From the NCBI GenBank assembly GCA_019426215.1, contig CM033401.1, forward strand, positions 18,791,134 to 18,855,133: a stretch of 64,000 nucleotides of DNA. Reading direction: 5' to 3'. This document shows, piece by piece, positions 22,007 through 32,753 of this stretch (its first letter is position 1; every line of letters starts with the position of its first letter). The notes beneath the pieces were generated by a model, which saw only the letters and a list, made by a program, of their open reading frames with translations, made no database searches and was not told the origin of the DNA. A program made the translations under genes and the position numbers. The DNA comes from Buddleja alternifolia. Its lineage: Eukaryota; Streptophyta; Magnoliopsida; Lamiales; Scrophulariaceae.

Positions 22007-22761
22007 TTAAGCCAGTGGCTCTTTGCAGTTCCTTTGCAAGTGCCCAGTTTTCCCACATTTGAAACACTTATTCGACTTGGCCTTTTTCACCTTTTTGACA
22101 CCATCTGTACCTTTCAGCTTCTTAGTCTTATTCTTCTTCTTGTTAACCTTCTTAGGTTTAGAAGATGAATTCATAAGAAGCACCAACTTGTCCTTCTTGA
22201 TGGTGCTCTCAGCACTTGTCAACATGTTGAGCAACTCATTTAATGAGGCATTCAAGTTGTTCATGTTGAAGTTGATGACGAATTGGTCATAAGACCTTGG
22301 GAGAGACTGAAGGACAAGGTCGATGCAAAGGTCTCCATCAAGTACCAAGCCCAAATCGTTCATCTTATGAATCAATTAAATCATCTAAAGGACGTGCTCA
22401 CTGACAGACGCACCTTCGCTCATCCTTGCTCCAAACAGTTGCTTCGAGATAGCATACCTCTCTCTCCTAGTTCTAGTACCATACACTCTTCAAGGCGGTT
22501 GACAATATCCTTTGCCAATATCGTATTCTCATGTTGCTTTTGCAACTCATTTGACATTGTAGTCATGATAAGGCATCTCGCTTGGATATTGTCATCCGAC
22601 CAAAGCCTAACAACAGGAGTTATTCCCGGCTGTTCAGCCATCAGAATATAGTCTTTCTTTTCATATTGTAGGACAATTTTAAGGTTTCTAAGCTAATCGG
22701 GAAAGTTGGGACCGGTCAGTTTGTTTGTTTTAAGAATTGTATAAAGTGGATTTTTAACCAT
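22007..22761 (-). pseudogene. gag: Gag of copia element 2
   Basis: Gag starts at the ATG on the minus strand at 22761 (MVKNPLYTILKTNKLTGPN). Codon 23, a conserved Trp, is TAG (22695-22693). The rest includes RCLIMTTMSNELQ, DLVLQSLPRSYDQFVINFNMN and a Lys-rich tail ending in the nucleocapsid zinc knuckle CFKCGKTGHLQRNC (CX2CX4HX4C) near 22065-22020. A second frame change lies near 22400. The start is extended well upstream of the longest open frame because aligned gag codons of element 3 continue there. Confidence 0.82.
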
Positions 22762-22944
22762 TTCGTGTTATCTACAAAACGTACGAGGCAGACGATAAGT
22801 AACGGATTTTCAAATAAAGTTCTTATACAATTTGGTTTTTAATTGTACAAGTTTCCCACTATTTTTCCAAATCCCACCATCCTCTTGGTGTGGTTTGAAG
22901 AATAGTTAATTCCTTAGTGGGCTTGAGATCTATCCAAACTTCAT

Positions 22945-23251
22945 CATATGCCCCATTTTTTGAGCTAACATATGACTAGTTCGAATAGTAGCCTTACCGG
23001 CCTTCCATCTTCCTTTATAGTTCTCGAAGTCCGTTTCCTCATCTTTCGCATGTGCCCCATTTTCTGAGCTAACACATGGTAATCGATGTTAGGCTCGACC
23101 CATCAAATATCCCGTGGTCAATCATCAATTCCATTACCCCCATTTTCTGAGCTAAGTAATGAAACCAATGATCCCATAGGGCATCATATGCTTAGTAATG
23201 CTCACAACCTTTATTAGGTTCAACCCACCCCACTTTTCTAAGCAATTGGAT
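22945..23251 (-). repeat. Leader hairpins with a shared 18-nt loop and covarying stems (element 2)
   Basis: On the minus strand the loop TTAGCTCAGAAAATGGGG (one variant position in the first copy) recurs three times, each time enclosed by a perfect 6-bp inverted repeat of different sequence: CATATG/CATATG (22945-22974), CATGTG/CACATG (23049-23078) and CATTAC/GTAATG (23132-23161). A fourth, decayed copy is near 23222-23251. Spacing is about 80-105 bp. The series begins 184 bp upstream of the gag ATG. Confidence 0.88.
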
Positions 23252-24002
23252 TTGAACTTCAGCGGTATATCACACGGCAATTACTTATGATGGAAGGAAT
23301 GGAAATAGAACTCCAATTCTATTCCCACATTAGCCTAATATGTTTCAAGGAGGGAATTACATTGCATACAAATAGGTGTCATCAATATTACAATTATTTG
23401 TTTAGTAATCTATCCTATGCATGCATCTCACAACACATCACATATCGTATCAGAAAGATAAATAAACATCCCATAAAGCGGTAAATCGAGGATGAACCAC
23501 CTCGAGCCCTAACCTACTAACCCACCGAGCCAAAGTGGGCCAGGACATTCTAGAACATAAAAACAACTAGACTATTACAATGGGTTCCACCGCAGCATAC
23601 AAGTCTTCAAGTCTTGGCTTCGTCTTCTCGCTCTGTCTTCGATTACATAGTATATCAACTACTACTAATCTACTTGACAGAAAAGTAAAAGCCAAACCGG
23701 CTATTTTTACAACTCTAGAACATTACATTCAAAGAAAACCAAACAACATAGACTAGGCTCGTGGTTTATCCTCATCACATACGCATGCCATGCAATAAAC
23801 ATATATATATATATGCGATATCCAAAATTTACCCATCTGTCGTTTAAACAAAATTGCAAATTTCATCGGGATAATATCGATTTCCAATTTCCAAAAACTT
23901 TTCCAAAAATTACAGGTCTTTAAACAATCAACTGGCGTCAGGTTCTTGGGTTACTCGACCTTCCGGTATATAAAAACTGAGAATTTTTTCTATCCGAGTC
24001 TG

Positions 24003-24125
24003 CTGACCGCGCCCGGGCGCTAGCAGACCTACGCAGGTCGCCAACATTGCCGCGCCCAGGTGCCACCGACAGAGGCGAGACCCAACCGGTGCCTAGGTGC
24101 CAGTCACCCCGTGCCTGGGCGCGGG
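24003..24125 (-). repeat. GC-rich palindromic block in the element 2 leader
   Basis: In otherwise AT-rich DNA this block has GCGCCCGGGCGC (24009-24020, perfect palindrome), GCGCCCAGGTGCC, GGTGCCTAGGTGCC and GTGCCTGGGCGC, all variants of one core. It lies about 390-515 bp into the leader. The same core is found in elements 4 and 6. Confidence 0.82.
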
Positions 24126-24503
24126 TGACAACACCTGTTGCTGTACGAGATTTCTCCCATTTTCAACCATGAGTGATTCGTTCAATCAATGATGGACAAA
24201 TTCGATCCCACCTCGGGCCAGGCATAATCACTCGACAATTGAGCCTTCGACCCGATCATCTCGCGACGTCCTACCACCGGTGATTCCAAAATCATCCTTC
24301 ACCATCCAAATAAATCCACACACACCTAAGATTCATCCTTTTCAATTGAATTTTCTAAACCAAAATCGTTTTTCACAAAAAAAATCAATTATATCCCAAT
24401 CAAAAAATCAATTATTCTAAACAACGAACATATTTTTAACATGCACCAATTTACATACGCGTAAATAAAACATGCTAACATATAATATAGCTTATTCGAG
24501 CCA

Positions 24504-24517
24504 ACCATGGCTCTGAT
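24504..24517 (-). promoter_or_regulatory. Truncated primer-binding site of copia element 2
   Basis: On the minus strand ATCAGAGCC directly follows the LTR end. The expected TGGTATCAGAGCC (complement of initiator tRNA-Met) has lost its first bases. Confidence 0.75.
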
Positions 24518-26564
24518 TGGGTTGGTTCTATTCCCGGGGTGGCTCGTGGCAGCGGAAATTAAAATTCAAACGTACAACCACCTGAAATAGGAATGATGGT
24601 GTGCTCGATTACGCTATAAAGAAGGTTACAAGAATTTTTACCTTTCGATTCAATTCTCGCAGCAACGATTCGGATCTTTTCAATCCTGTGGTGCAAGTCC
24701 ACACGATTTCTTGGAGGAAATTGCCCGTCAATCGTATCCCCGACGTTAGTGCTCCAAACGTCGCACCTCTAAGATGTATCCATACCTCGTTCAAGTCACC
24801 ACCCACTTCGTTATTGATGCTATTGATCTAAGTCTAAAACCTAGGCTTGATTATGTGAAGCGATGGAATATGTGAATCGTTGAGTTCAACATATGAACAA
24901 AATGATGTCGTATTAGAACAAGGTAGGGGTGATTTTTGTGCTCAAGGATGACAAGGAGAAACTCTCTTCTTTTTCCAGCTAGGGTTCGAATTTTTCACTT
25001 ACTTGGATGCTTAGGGTTTTAGTCTTGTATTCACATATATATAGAATAGGACTCCTAAAATCCTAATCCAACTGCAAGACTTGAAAAAGAAGAAAACCCT
25101 TTTCTTCTTCACCAAGAATTTGAACCCCTCTCATCTTTGGGCTAAAAAATCGGCCATCATCCTTTAATTGGAATCCAAGAATTAATTCTTGACTCCATAT
25201 TTAATTATGGGCTAAACCCATCAATTAAATATTCCCATATAATTAAAATCCGTTTAATTCTATATATTACTTATTCCAATTGGCTTATTTCTTTAACTTG
25301 GGCCAAGCCCAACTAAATAAAATACTTGGACTCTACTAGGTCCACTAATTTAATTAATTCTAAAAGATTAATTAAAATAGTTGAATTAATTGAACCGCCT
25401 CAAATATTTCATATTCTTTATTAGGAAAGGACTAGACTTTCCTAATTTCCTCAAATTGATTAAGTGTGTGACCCTTTAGGCTCGTCTACTATCTAGTAGT
25501 AAGTACACTTTCTCAAAGTGTTAGTGTGCTTTCCTAAAATAGAAAGTACTAGATTAAATCATTCCTTTGATTTAATCAAGCCTCAAATTAATCACCATGT
25601 TAATTCTCGGCACTTACAAATCTTGGTTACTGTCTAGCAATTGGCCACAAAAATTTAGATAAAGGCGAATATAAAGATACGCCTTTCGTGATCTTGATCC
25701 TTGTATAAGTAAGATCCCTCCATCTAATCTCCCGATTGAATCTAGAGCAGTGGCTAAGGTCGAAGCTGTATTAATTCAATAACTATGTTTCCCAAATACG
25801 GTGAGATCGACTTTCGACTATCTAAACGAGGAAACCCTACACCTCCTTAGATATCATACTTCGGCCGAAGATTCCTAAAGTCGATTCACTATGTAAACAT
25901 AGGAGATTCACTGACAAGACTAATGTCAGAGATAGATCCCATCTTGATTCTCACGTGCCTTCATACACAATCAGCCTATGTCTGATTTTGCCCATTTGTA
26001 ATCATCTAAGTAATCATGTAACAAACCAAGACATGTTCGATTGTGTATAAGACATTAAATGGAACCTCAGGTTCTAAGGATTACTCTTATACTGCAAGGC
26101 CACTAGAAGTTTCAGATTCGACTGGGATTCCATTTAATGGAACTTCCATGGGGTTGTTCAGTATACCTATTCCCACAATAGGAACCCTCATACATGCATA
26201 GGCTTTCACCGTGCCAATATCTATGGAACGAGATACACTCTATCAAGAGTATGCATCATATAAGCAAATCTTTTGGCTCTCAACGATATCCCTTCATCTT
26301 GATGAGCCCATTCATGACTTGGAACATATGTTTAAGGATCACAACCTTGGAGACATATTCCATCATTGCCACTCCCGATGCGCAATGATGTCCCATAGTT
26401 ATGTGTGATCCTTCGGGACTTTATTCTAAGTTAAGACCAAGCTATATACACGAATAAAGAATGCCAAAAGATTAACTTTATTTATATGAAAATGATCGTT
26501 CAGCTAGAGTTATTATTACATAGAATGGCTCCCAAAATTGGTGCGTCGGGCATAAACTCTAGCA
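24518..26564 (-). repeat. 5' LTR of copia element 2 (2047 bp)
   Basis: On the minus strand it starts TGCTAGAGTTTATGCC and ends GAACCAACCCA. It matches the 3' LTR except for scattered substitutions and a 34-bp deletion between short TTAA repeats near 25462. Confidence 0.93.
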
Positions 26565-26569
26565 CTTTC

Positions 26570-27790
26570 GCCACTAGCCTGGAGTTATAGGTATCCACCT
26601 TGCCATCCGGACCAATCTTTCTCTTGTAGATGCATTTACATCCAATGGGTACAATACCCTTGGGTGGATCGGTCAGAGTCCAGACTTGGTTCGAATACAT
26701 CGAATCCATTTCCACTTTCGTTGAGATACTCTAGATGACCCGCGCATTGATATTTGTGTCTTTCTGGGTTCAGGTTGGGTCTCTTAAACAATGTCTGCCA
26801 AAGGAGATTCATTTTGTTCTTCTAGAACAATACTTCTACCAGCTCCTCCTTCTCGAATGAAATTTTCCTCAAGAAAGACTGCCTGTAAGGCAACGATAAT
26901 CCTTTGATCATCATGCAAGTAGAAAAGATATCCTATGGAATCCTTGGGATATCCAATGAATCATTTTTTGAAGGATCTAGCCTCCAACTTCTCGACCTTG
27001 GTCTTTTTCACATAGGCAGGGCAACCCCATATCGTTATGTGCTTCAGATTAGGTTTCTTTCCTCGCCATATCTAATATGGTGTGTTAGAAATAGACTTGG
27101 AGGGACACCTGTTTAAAATGTGAGCAGCTGTAAGCAATGCGTGCCCCCATAATGAAATGGGCAAATCCGTGTAGCTGAGCATGGATCGTACCATGTCTAA
27201 TAGAGTTCGATTCCTTCACTCTGCTACGCCATTAATTGTGGAGTAGCTGGAGGAGTTAGTTGTAATAGTATGCCATGTTCTCTTAAGAACTGGTCAAATT
27301 CGGCACTCATATACTCGCCACCTTGGTCAGACCGAAGCGTCTTAACATGATGCCCGGTTTGTTTTCGACCAAAGTCCTGAATTAAATGAACCTTTCTAAT
27401 GATTCAGACTTGTACTTCATTAAATACACGTAGCTATACCTTGAATGGTCATCGGTAAATGTAATGAAGTACTGAAAACCATCGCGGACCACATTTCTAA
27501 AAGGACCACACACGTCTGTTTGAATCAATCCTAAGACTTTAGAGGCCCTTTCAAATTTCCCTATGAATGGGGGACTTGGTCATCTTGCTTTGGATACAAG
27601 GATCACAAGTGGGATAGGTATCCGATCCCAACGAGTTTTTGACTCCATCTTTTTCTAAATTGTGTAGTCTATGATCCCCGACATGACCTAGTCTTAAGTG
27701 CCAGAGTTGTCTTAGGAAAATAAATATCCCTTCCTGACCAAAATAGGAATAGAAACAATATTCTTTAGCCCATTGGGAAAAACAAGGCAA
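26570..27790 (-). pseudogene. pol (INT-RT): Integrase and RT N-terminal part of copia element 1
   Basis: On the minus strand 27790-27551 holds the pre-integrase zinc segment (LWHLRLGHVGDHRLHNLEKDG, then CDPCIQSKMTKSP). The integrase core continues in broken frames to about 27000 with a readable TDVCGPF and FITFTDDHSRYSYVYL. Frame 26715-26570 is the RT start (SNQVWTLTDPPKGIVPIGCKCIYKRK, SRLVAK), which then runs into the target site of element 2 and resumes at 16803. Confidence 0.83.
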
Positions 27791-28110
27791 TTGTCTAACA
27801 ATAATAAATGTCCAGTAAATAATCTAATGGAAGTGGTGCTAATGTGTGTGGCTGCTACGCTATGTCTGCTGCCAACATTGATCATCACTTCTCCATGATC
27901 CAGCTTTTTACTTCTTTCTAGCCCTGATTTAAAACACACACATGAGCACTAGCCCCAGAATCTAGAATCCATGAAGAAGTAAATATAGTAAAAGAACAAT
28001 TTGGTTCCAAAACATTAAGTTCTATACCTGAAGCAATCTCCGCCTTCAGCATGGGACAATCACGTTTCCAATGTCCCATCTCACGGCAGTAAAGACATAC
28101 ATCTGTCTTC
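27700..28110 (-). pseudogene. pol (PR): Nucleocapsid knuckle and protease of copia element 1
   Basis: On the minus strand a zinc knuckle reads CLYCREMGHWKRDC near 28100-28060, followed by the protease active site SWILDSGASAHVC near 27965-27930 and then KLDHGEVMINVGSRHSVAATHI and GLKNIVSIPILVRKGYLF. The DSG triad is intact. Confidence 0.8.
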
Positions 28111-28232
28111 TTTGGACCCTTGGTCTTCTTGTGAGTTCAAGTCGATTTGGGTTCCCTAATATTCCCAGCCAATTTAGAATTATTTGAAACAATCGGAATT
28201 TGGAATGCACCCCAATTTGTCCTATTACGTTA

Positions 28233-28811
28233 TTATGCATTTATCAGTTCACTCATAAGTACCGAGAGCGACCTTTTAATGTCATCAATGTCAAAATTGA
28301 TGACGAAATCTAAGAAAGATCCTGGGAATGATTGGAGAATGAGGTCCACCTGGAGATGGAAATTCATGTAAAAATCCAAGGACCGAAGTCTTTCTAACAT
28401 GGAGATCATCTTCAAAACATGATCCTCAATATCCTCATGCTCCACCATGTTTATGTTGAACAGTTCCTTGGAAACGAAATATATAATAGATTTTCTGTTT
28501 TCCCCGAACATATCCTCCAAGCGCTTCATGTTAGACTTGGGACTATCCATGTCTTCATAAGTGCGTCTCAATTTGCTGCACAAGGAGTTCAACATGTAAT
28601 CCCTTATTTTACGAGCTTCGGGTACCCAATTCGAATATTTTATGTGAATTGAATTATCCTCTTCAACCCCAAGCCTGAGTGGTCGCTCCAATTTCAGCAT
28701 ATACTCTAGATTTTCATCATTGAGGACCGTTCTCAATGCTCTGTTCCAATCAGAGAAGTCTTGGCCGTTCAAAATCTTCTTTTCAAGCAAAAATTTTAGT
28801 GGGTTAACCAT
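28233..28811 (-). pseudogene. gag: Gag of copia element 1
   Basis: The start is the minus ATG at 28811 (MVNPLKFLLEKKILNGQDFSDWNRALRTVLN), aligned with gag starts of elements 2 and 3. The conserved Trp, a stop in the other two, is present here. The frame continues through DYMLNSLCSKLRRTYED, LILQSFPGSFLDFVINFDIDD and stops near 28233; the basic tail and zinc knuckle follow in another frame. The upstream part of the open frame (28812-28877) is leader. Confidence 0.85.
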
Positions 28812-29053
28812 TTTGAGAGAGATATATTGACTGTAGAAAATAAACCACGATTTCATTAGATAATTATGTTGTACCAAATTAAAATCAGGACTTTAATTTT
28901 AACTTGGCTCCCACTACATTTTTCGAACCATTGCACTCCCACTGCAATGAACGAAAATCTCGTTGGACAGATTTCGTAGTAAGTGATTGAGTTCTTCAAA
29001 ATTTTAATGAGTTGCAATCTGTAACGCTATGCGCTGAGCCTCGCCCAGCTCAC
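28812..29053 (-). other. Partial leader of copia element 1
   Basis: This ends abruptly where the 5' LTR of element 3 starts. It contains a perfect hairpin CATTGCA-GTGGGAG-TGCAATG (28929-28949, minus reading), whose loop resembles the polypurine tract core, and TTTTCTACAG shortly before the gag ATG. Confidence 0.7.
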
Positions 29054-30827
29054 TGTTAGGATTTTGCCCTCAGATGCCATAGAGGATAGAATATGTAACG
29101 CATCTAACTTGTATTGAACTTAAAATTAAAATTTATAAAAGGCATTACTTAGTTTTTCACTTAATTCTTGTCTGCACCTATAAGATGTGTAAAAAGGCTT
29201 TACCCTTGTTTTCAGTGTGATCCCTCTACTTCTTATGGGATAGGAAGAAAGGCACTAGAGAGATCGACCTTGATTACTAAAACTAGTTCGCAAGTTATAT
29301 GAAGTCTTTAATGGGCAAATAAAGACTTCGAATACTTGTACAATCTTGGCTCTGACATGGGAGTGTCTAGTATCATGGGATAATAGGAGATTGAGATTGT
29401 AGGCACACCAGTGGAACTGATATGCTTGAACACGACTCGCAGCGGTTCTATCACATGGGTTTTCACTTTGTGACTGTCAATGATAGAATTGATTATGCGT
29501 AATAGGTATGTGTGAACCTTTGACCTGAAGTATCGGGCTGAAGATGCACTTGTGACATCAAGTCTTTCACTAGAATAGTTATGCCCAATTCACCCGTTGA
29601 TGGGGTCGACCTCAAAATGCAGACTTGATGGGCAAATGGTATTCTTAGCAGATATCTAATATGAGATTTGTTCTCTCATAAGTGAATGAGAATGTACCCT
29701 ATGTGATTATAAATAAATAGAGATTAAGGTCTTTGGCCAAAGCAAAAGAGATGATTGTGCTGGGTAGTAAATCAATTTCAATGATCTCGTATTATTATAA
29801 TTAACACATGTGGTCAAGTCTAGTGAGGTTGACATAGCCATGACTCTCACTTGACCGGGGAACATGAACAAAAGGTTTATACATATATGGCATTTACGAT
29901 TGGAAGGTTTTAGAATGATCCTATCATTTGTTTTCGTTTGGGTTACGAAGTGGGCCATGTGACTGGATAGGTGTTACCCACTTCCTTTGGTTTCCTCTCA
30001 TTGCCAAACGAAACAAACTTAAAGAGTCGTGCTAAATGATCGACAAAAAATATGAAAAAAGAATTTCTATTTTCTTCTAGGAGTTTTAATTTATTGGATA
30101 AATTAAATAATTAATTATTCATTAGAAGAAATAATTAACTATATGGATAAGATTAATTATTAATTAATTTCCTAGGGAAATATATTAATGAATTAATTTA
30201 TATAATTAATTTGGTTATTTAATTAATTAATTTATTTATTGGATATAATAAATTATTAATTGAAATAAAAAAATTAATTAAACAAAACAAATCCCGGGCT
30301 TCTAGAAGGCGTCCAAAGTGGACGCCTAATAGGCCTAAATGGGCTTCCATGTGATGCTCTAGTTTAGGGCTCTTTTGTTTTGACTTGTTCAATAAGTCAT
30401 GAGGTATATAAATACTCTTTGACTTTGAACAAGTAAGAGAACATCATAACTCTCATAACTCCTAGAAAAGAAAGAAGAAAATATTCCTCCCCTCTTTAAT
30501 ACCCTAGTTGTCGCCTCTTAGAGAAAGAAGTGGGATTTTTCGTTTGTTGATACGCGCGTGATTATTTAAAGACGATGTAATTTTGTTGTTCGGATCAAGG
30601 TTCAAGATTTGAAGATTTAAATAAAGAATTAAAGATTTGGAAGCTTCAAGTTTCGAGTTTTTGGAGGAAGAAAAGTTCTTCATCAAATTCGGAATAACGA
30701 GTAAGTTTTTGTTCGTTAATTTATTGTTCAATTTGAATATGCGATCATTGAATTCTACTTTGGGTTTTAAAATAAATTTTTTGAAATCCTTCCGCTGCAT
30801 TTATGTTATTTTTCTCGAAACCCAACA
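29054..30827 (+). repeat. 5' LTR of copia element 3 (1774 bp)
   Basis: It starts TGTTAGGATTTTGCCC and ends TCTCGAAACCCAACA. Almost the same sequence in reverse forms the solo LTR at 41850-43628. Confidence 0.93.
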
Positions 30828-30828
30828 G

Positions 30829-30840
30829 TGGTATCAGAGC
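30829..30840 (+). promoter_or_regulatory. Primer-binding site of copia element 3
   Basis: TGGTATCAGAGC, complementary to the 3' end of initiator tRNA-Met, lies one base after the LTR. Confidence 0.93.
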
Positions 30841-31121
30841 CAATCTCTGATTCACATATTTAATTGAGTTTATATGATTTATGATATGCATAATATGTGT
30901 TTTTGAAGCATACGATTATGTGATAATTAAATTTGTGTTTTTATCGTTTAAAGCATGGATTTTGATTTTTTTATATTTATTGTATATCTAGGTATATTTA
31001 TGATGGATGAAAAAAATCAAAAACGAGAAAAAATGGGGCTTGAAGAGCCCCGAGAAATCTGTGCGCATGCTGTGCGAGCGCTGTTGCGCGCAGCTGCCAT
31101 GGCCTGGCCACCCTGTCGCTG

Positions 31122-31151
31122 CCCGTCGGGCCGTGTGCATGGCCCGACGGG
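31122..31151 (+). repeat. GC-rich hairpin in the element 3 leader
   Basis: CCCGTCGGGCC (31122-31132), an 8-nt loop and GGCCCGACGGG (31141-31151) form a perfect 11-bp stem inside a GC island (about 31060-31170) of an otherwise AT-rich leader. Confidence 0.9.
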
Positions 31152-32528
31152 TCGTGTGTTTCGACACCCGATTCGCTGATTTGGGTCTGGGATCCAGGTC
31201 GGTAAATGGGCTATGTAATGGGTCGAAATTGAAATTTGAGTTTGGATAAATTTAATTATTCGGGTAGGTCAAAAAGATGATGACTTGATAAAATTTAATT
31301 AAGACCAACAAGAAATTTAGTCAATCTCGACTTATTAATTAATTTGGGCTTAATTTAATTAATTCCAAATGGGCCATTAGATAGGTGATTTGGATTTTAA
31401 TTAAAAATAGCCCTATAGAAATTAATAAAGTGTGCGTATTATTTTGAATTAATTAATTTGAGCTCAATTGAATTAAATCCACGTAGACCAAAAGGATGGT
31501 AACTTGGGTTTGATGAAATCGAGCCCAATAAGATTAATTGGAATTAAATATTTAATTAAAAATAATTAATTATTTTTCTTGGAGATAAATAATTAATTTA
31601 TGGATTAAATATTATTAAGTTTTCCTCGACTTGGAAAATACTTGGATATTTGAATATAGAATATTTAATAACTAATTCTTTAATCAAATAAAAGTCTTTC
31701 CATTAAATGATTGCTTTTAATCATAATAAAATAGTTCCATATTTTACGTATTTATTTAGTTGGACTAATTTTATTTTAAGATATACTTAATTTTGAATTT
31801 TGTATATCTAAGTCATCTAGTAGGACTAGAATGATTTTAATTGAAATAAACAATATATAGAAGTTGAGAATTTATTAAAGGACTTTTTAGTTGGACTAAA
31901 TTATTAATAATCAACATAAGTGATTTAATATTGCGAGCAAGTATTAATTGATGCGAGCATGTCTTCTGTGATTGAAACACCGATCATGGACTTATGTTTA
32001 TTTGTTTTACCTTTATAAATTATGGGTTATGAAGTTTGAGCTTATTTATTATATTCTTAGAAATAATGCACGAGTTGTTTTGGGAATTGAAATAGAATAG
32101 TTCAAAATTGATAAAGTCAAAAGGCCCATGAATGTTAAATAGGTTTTAATTTGTGCCTTTTGTGATGACCCATTGGCTCGGGCCCTCTACTAAAAGTCCA
32201 TGATCAAGTGTTGAATTTATTTATTTAAATTCCATGAATATTTATATTGGCATGATTATTAGTAGTACTTTTTATGCATGATCAATATAAAATGAAAGCG
32301 CTATATAAATTGAATAATGTGTAAAATGAGACCAAAACTTTTGACAATTTAAATTATCCCAAATAAATAATACCTAATTAGAAAAGGATGTTTGACATCC
32401 TCACCCTCCACTAAGTTTTCTAAAATTAAAATTACTATAAATGTGTAATGCTTCCCAGTTATGGGGGTTATGCATTTAAAAATAATTTGAAATTTTATTA
32501 AGTGCATGAAATGCCTTAATCGAAGCAT

Positions 32529-32753
32529 ATTTCACCCTAGAAACCTGTTCGGTTGCAAGGTGAAATTCAAATGTTAGATTATAGGAGTTAGTGGGAATGA
32601 ACTCGGGTAGTTTACGAGCTTAGAAACCTGTTCGGTTGCGGTTTGGTGAACTATGGGGAAAGCTATTGAAATGTTTATTGGATAAATTGATATTAGATAT
32701 CATTTCAAATAATTAATGGGCTAGAAACCGGTTAAGTTGCAACCCATCTAATT
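32529..32753 (+). repeat. Leader hairpins with a shared loop and covarying stems (element 3)
   Basis: Three copies of a loop sequence TAGAAACCTGTTCGGTTGC (third copy varies) are each enclosed by an inverted repeat of different sequence: ATTTCACC/GGTGAAAT (32529-32566, 22-nt loop), TAGTTTAC/GTGAACTA with one G-T pair (32608-32653, 30-nt loop) and ATGGG/CCCAT, extended by AATTA/TAATT across one bulged base (32711-32753, 22-nt loop). The series ends about 200 bp before the gag ATG. Confidence 0.87.

Larger units (their letters stand above)
22762..24517 (-). other. Leader of copia element 2 between 5' LTR and gag
   Basis: This is untranslated leader RNA sequence of about 1.75 kb. It carries a hairpin series close to gag (22945-23251), a GC-rich palindromic block (24003-24125) and the PBS remnant at the LTR. 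The minor ORF at 23287-23484 (plus) has no recognisable feature. Confidence 0.75.
16809..26564 (-). mobile_element. Copia element 2 (minus strand), full length with both LTRs
   Basis: A complete Ty1/copia element of 9756 bp with 5' LTR 26564-24518, remnant primer-binding site, leader 24517-22762, gag, protease, integrase, RT, RNase H, polypurine tract and 3' LTR 18903-16809. It is flanked by the direct repeat CTTTC (16804-16808 and 26565-26569) and lies inside the RT of element 1, whose reading resumes on both sides. The coding region has several stops and frameshifts, so it is not autonomous now. Copia lineage is uncertain (Tork/Angela-like by long LTRs and domain style). Confidence 0.93.
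12194..29053 (-). mobile_element. Copia element 1 (minus strand), split by a solo LTR and element 2
   Basis: Reading on the minus strand: part of the leader (29053-28812), gag, protease, integrase, RT, RNase H, polypurine tract, then the 3' LTR (13753-12194). Its RT is interrupted by element 2 (16809-26564) and the RNase H tail by a solo LTR (13806-15492). The leader is cut at 29053 by the 5' LTR of element 3; no 5' LTR of its own is found. Gag, the GAG-pre-integrase zinc segment and the RT order define Ty1/copia. It is heavily mutated. Confidence 0.85.

Noticed and set aside
22945..23251. CRISPR-like array
   Set aside because: Few units, irregular spacing, eukaryotic retrotransposon leader; the repeats are loops of hairpins.
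30829..30840. tRNA gene fragment
   Set aside because: Only the 12-nt complement of the tRNA 3' end at an LTR border; it is a primer-binding site.
30955..31249. Overlapping frames in the element 3 leader
   Set aside because: Produced by the GC island with the hairpin; no domain.
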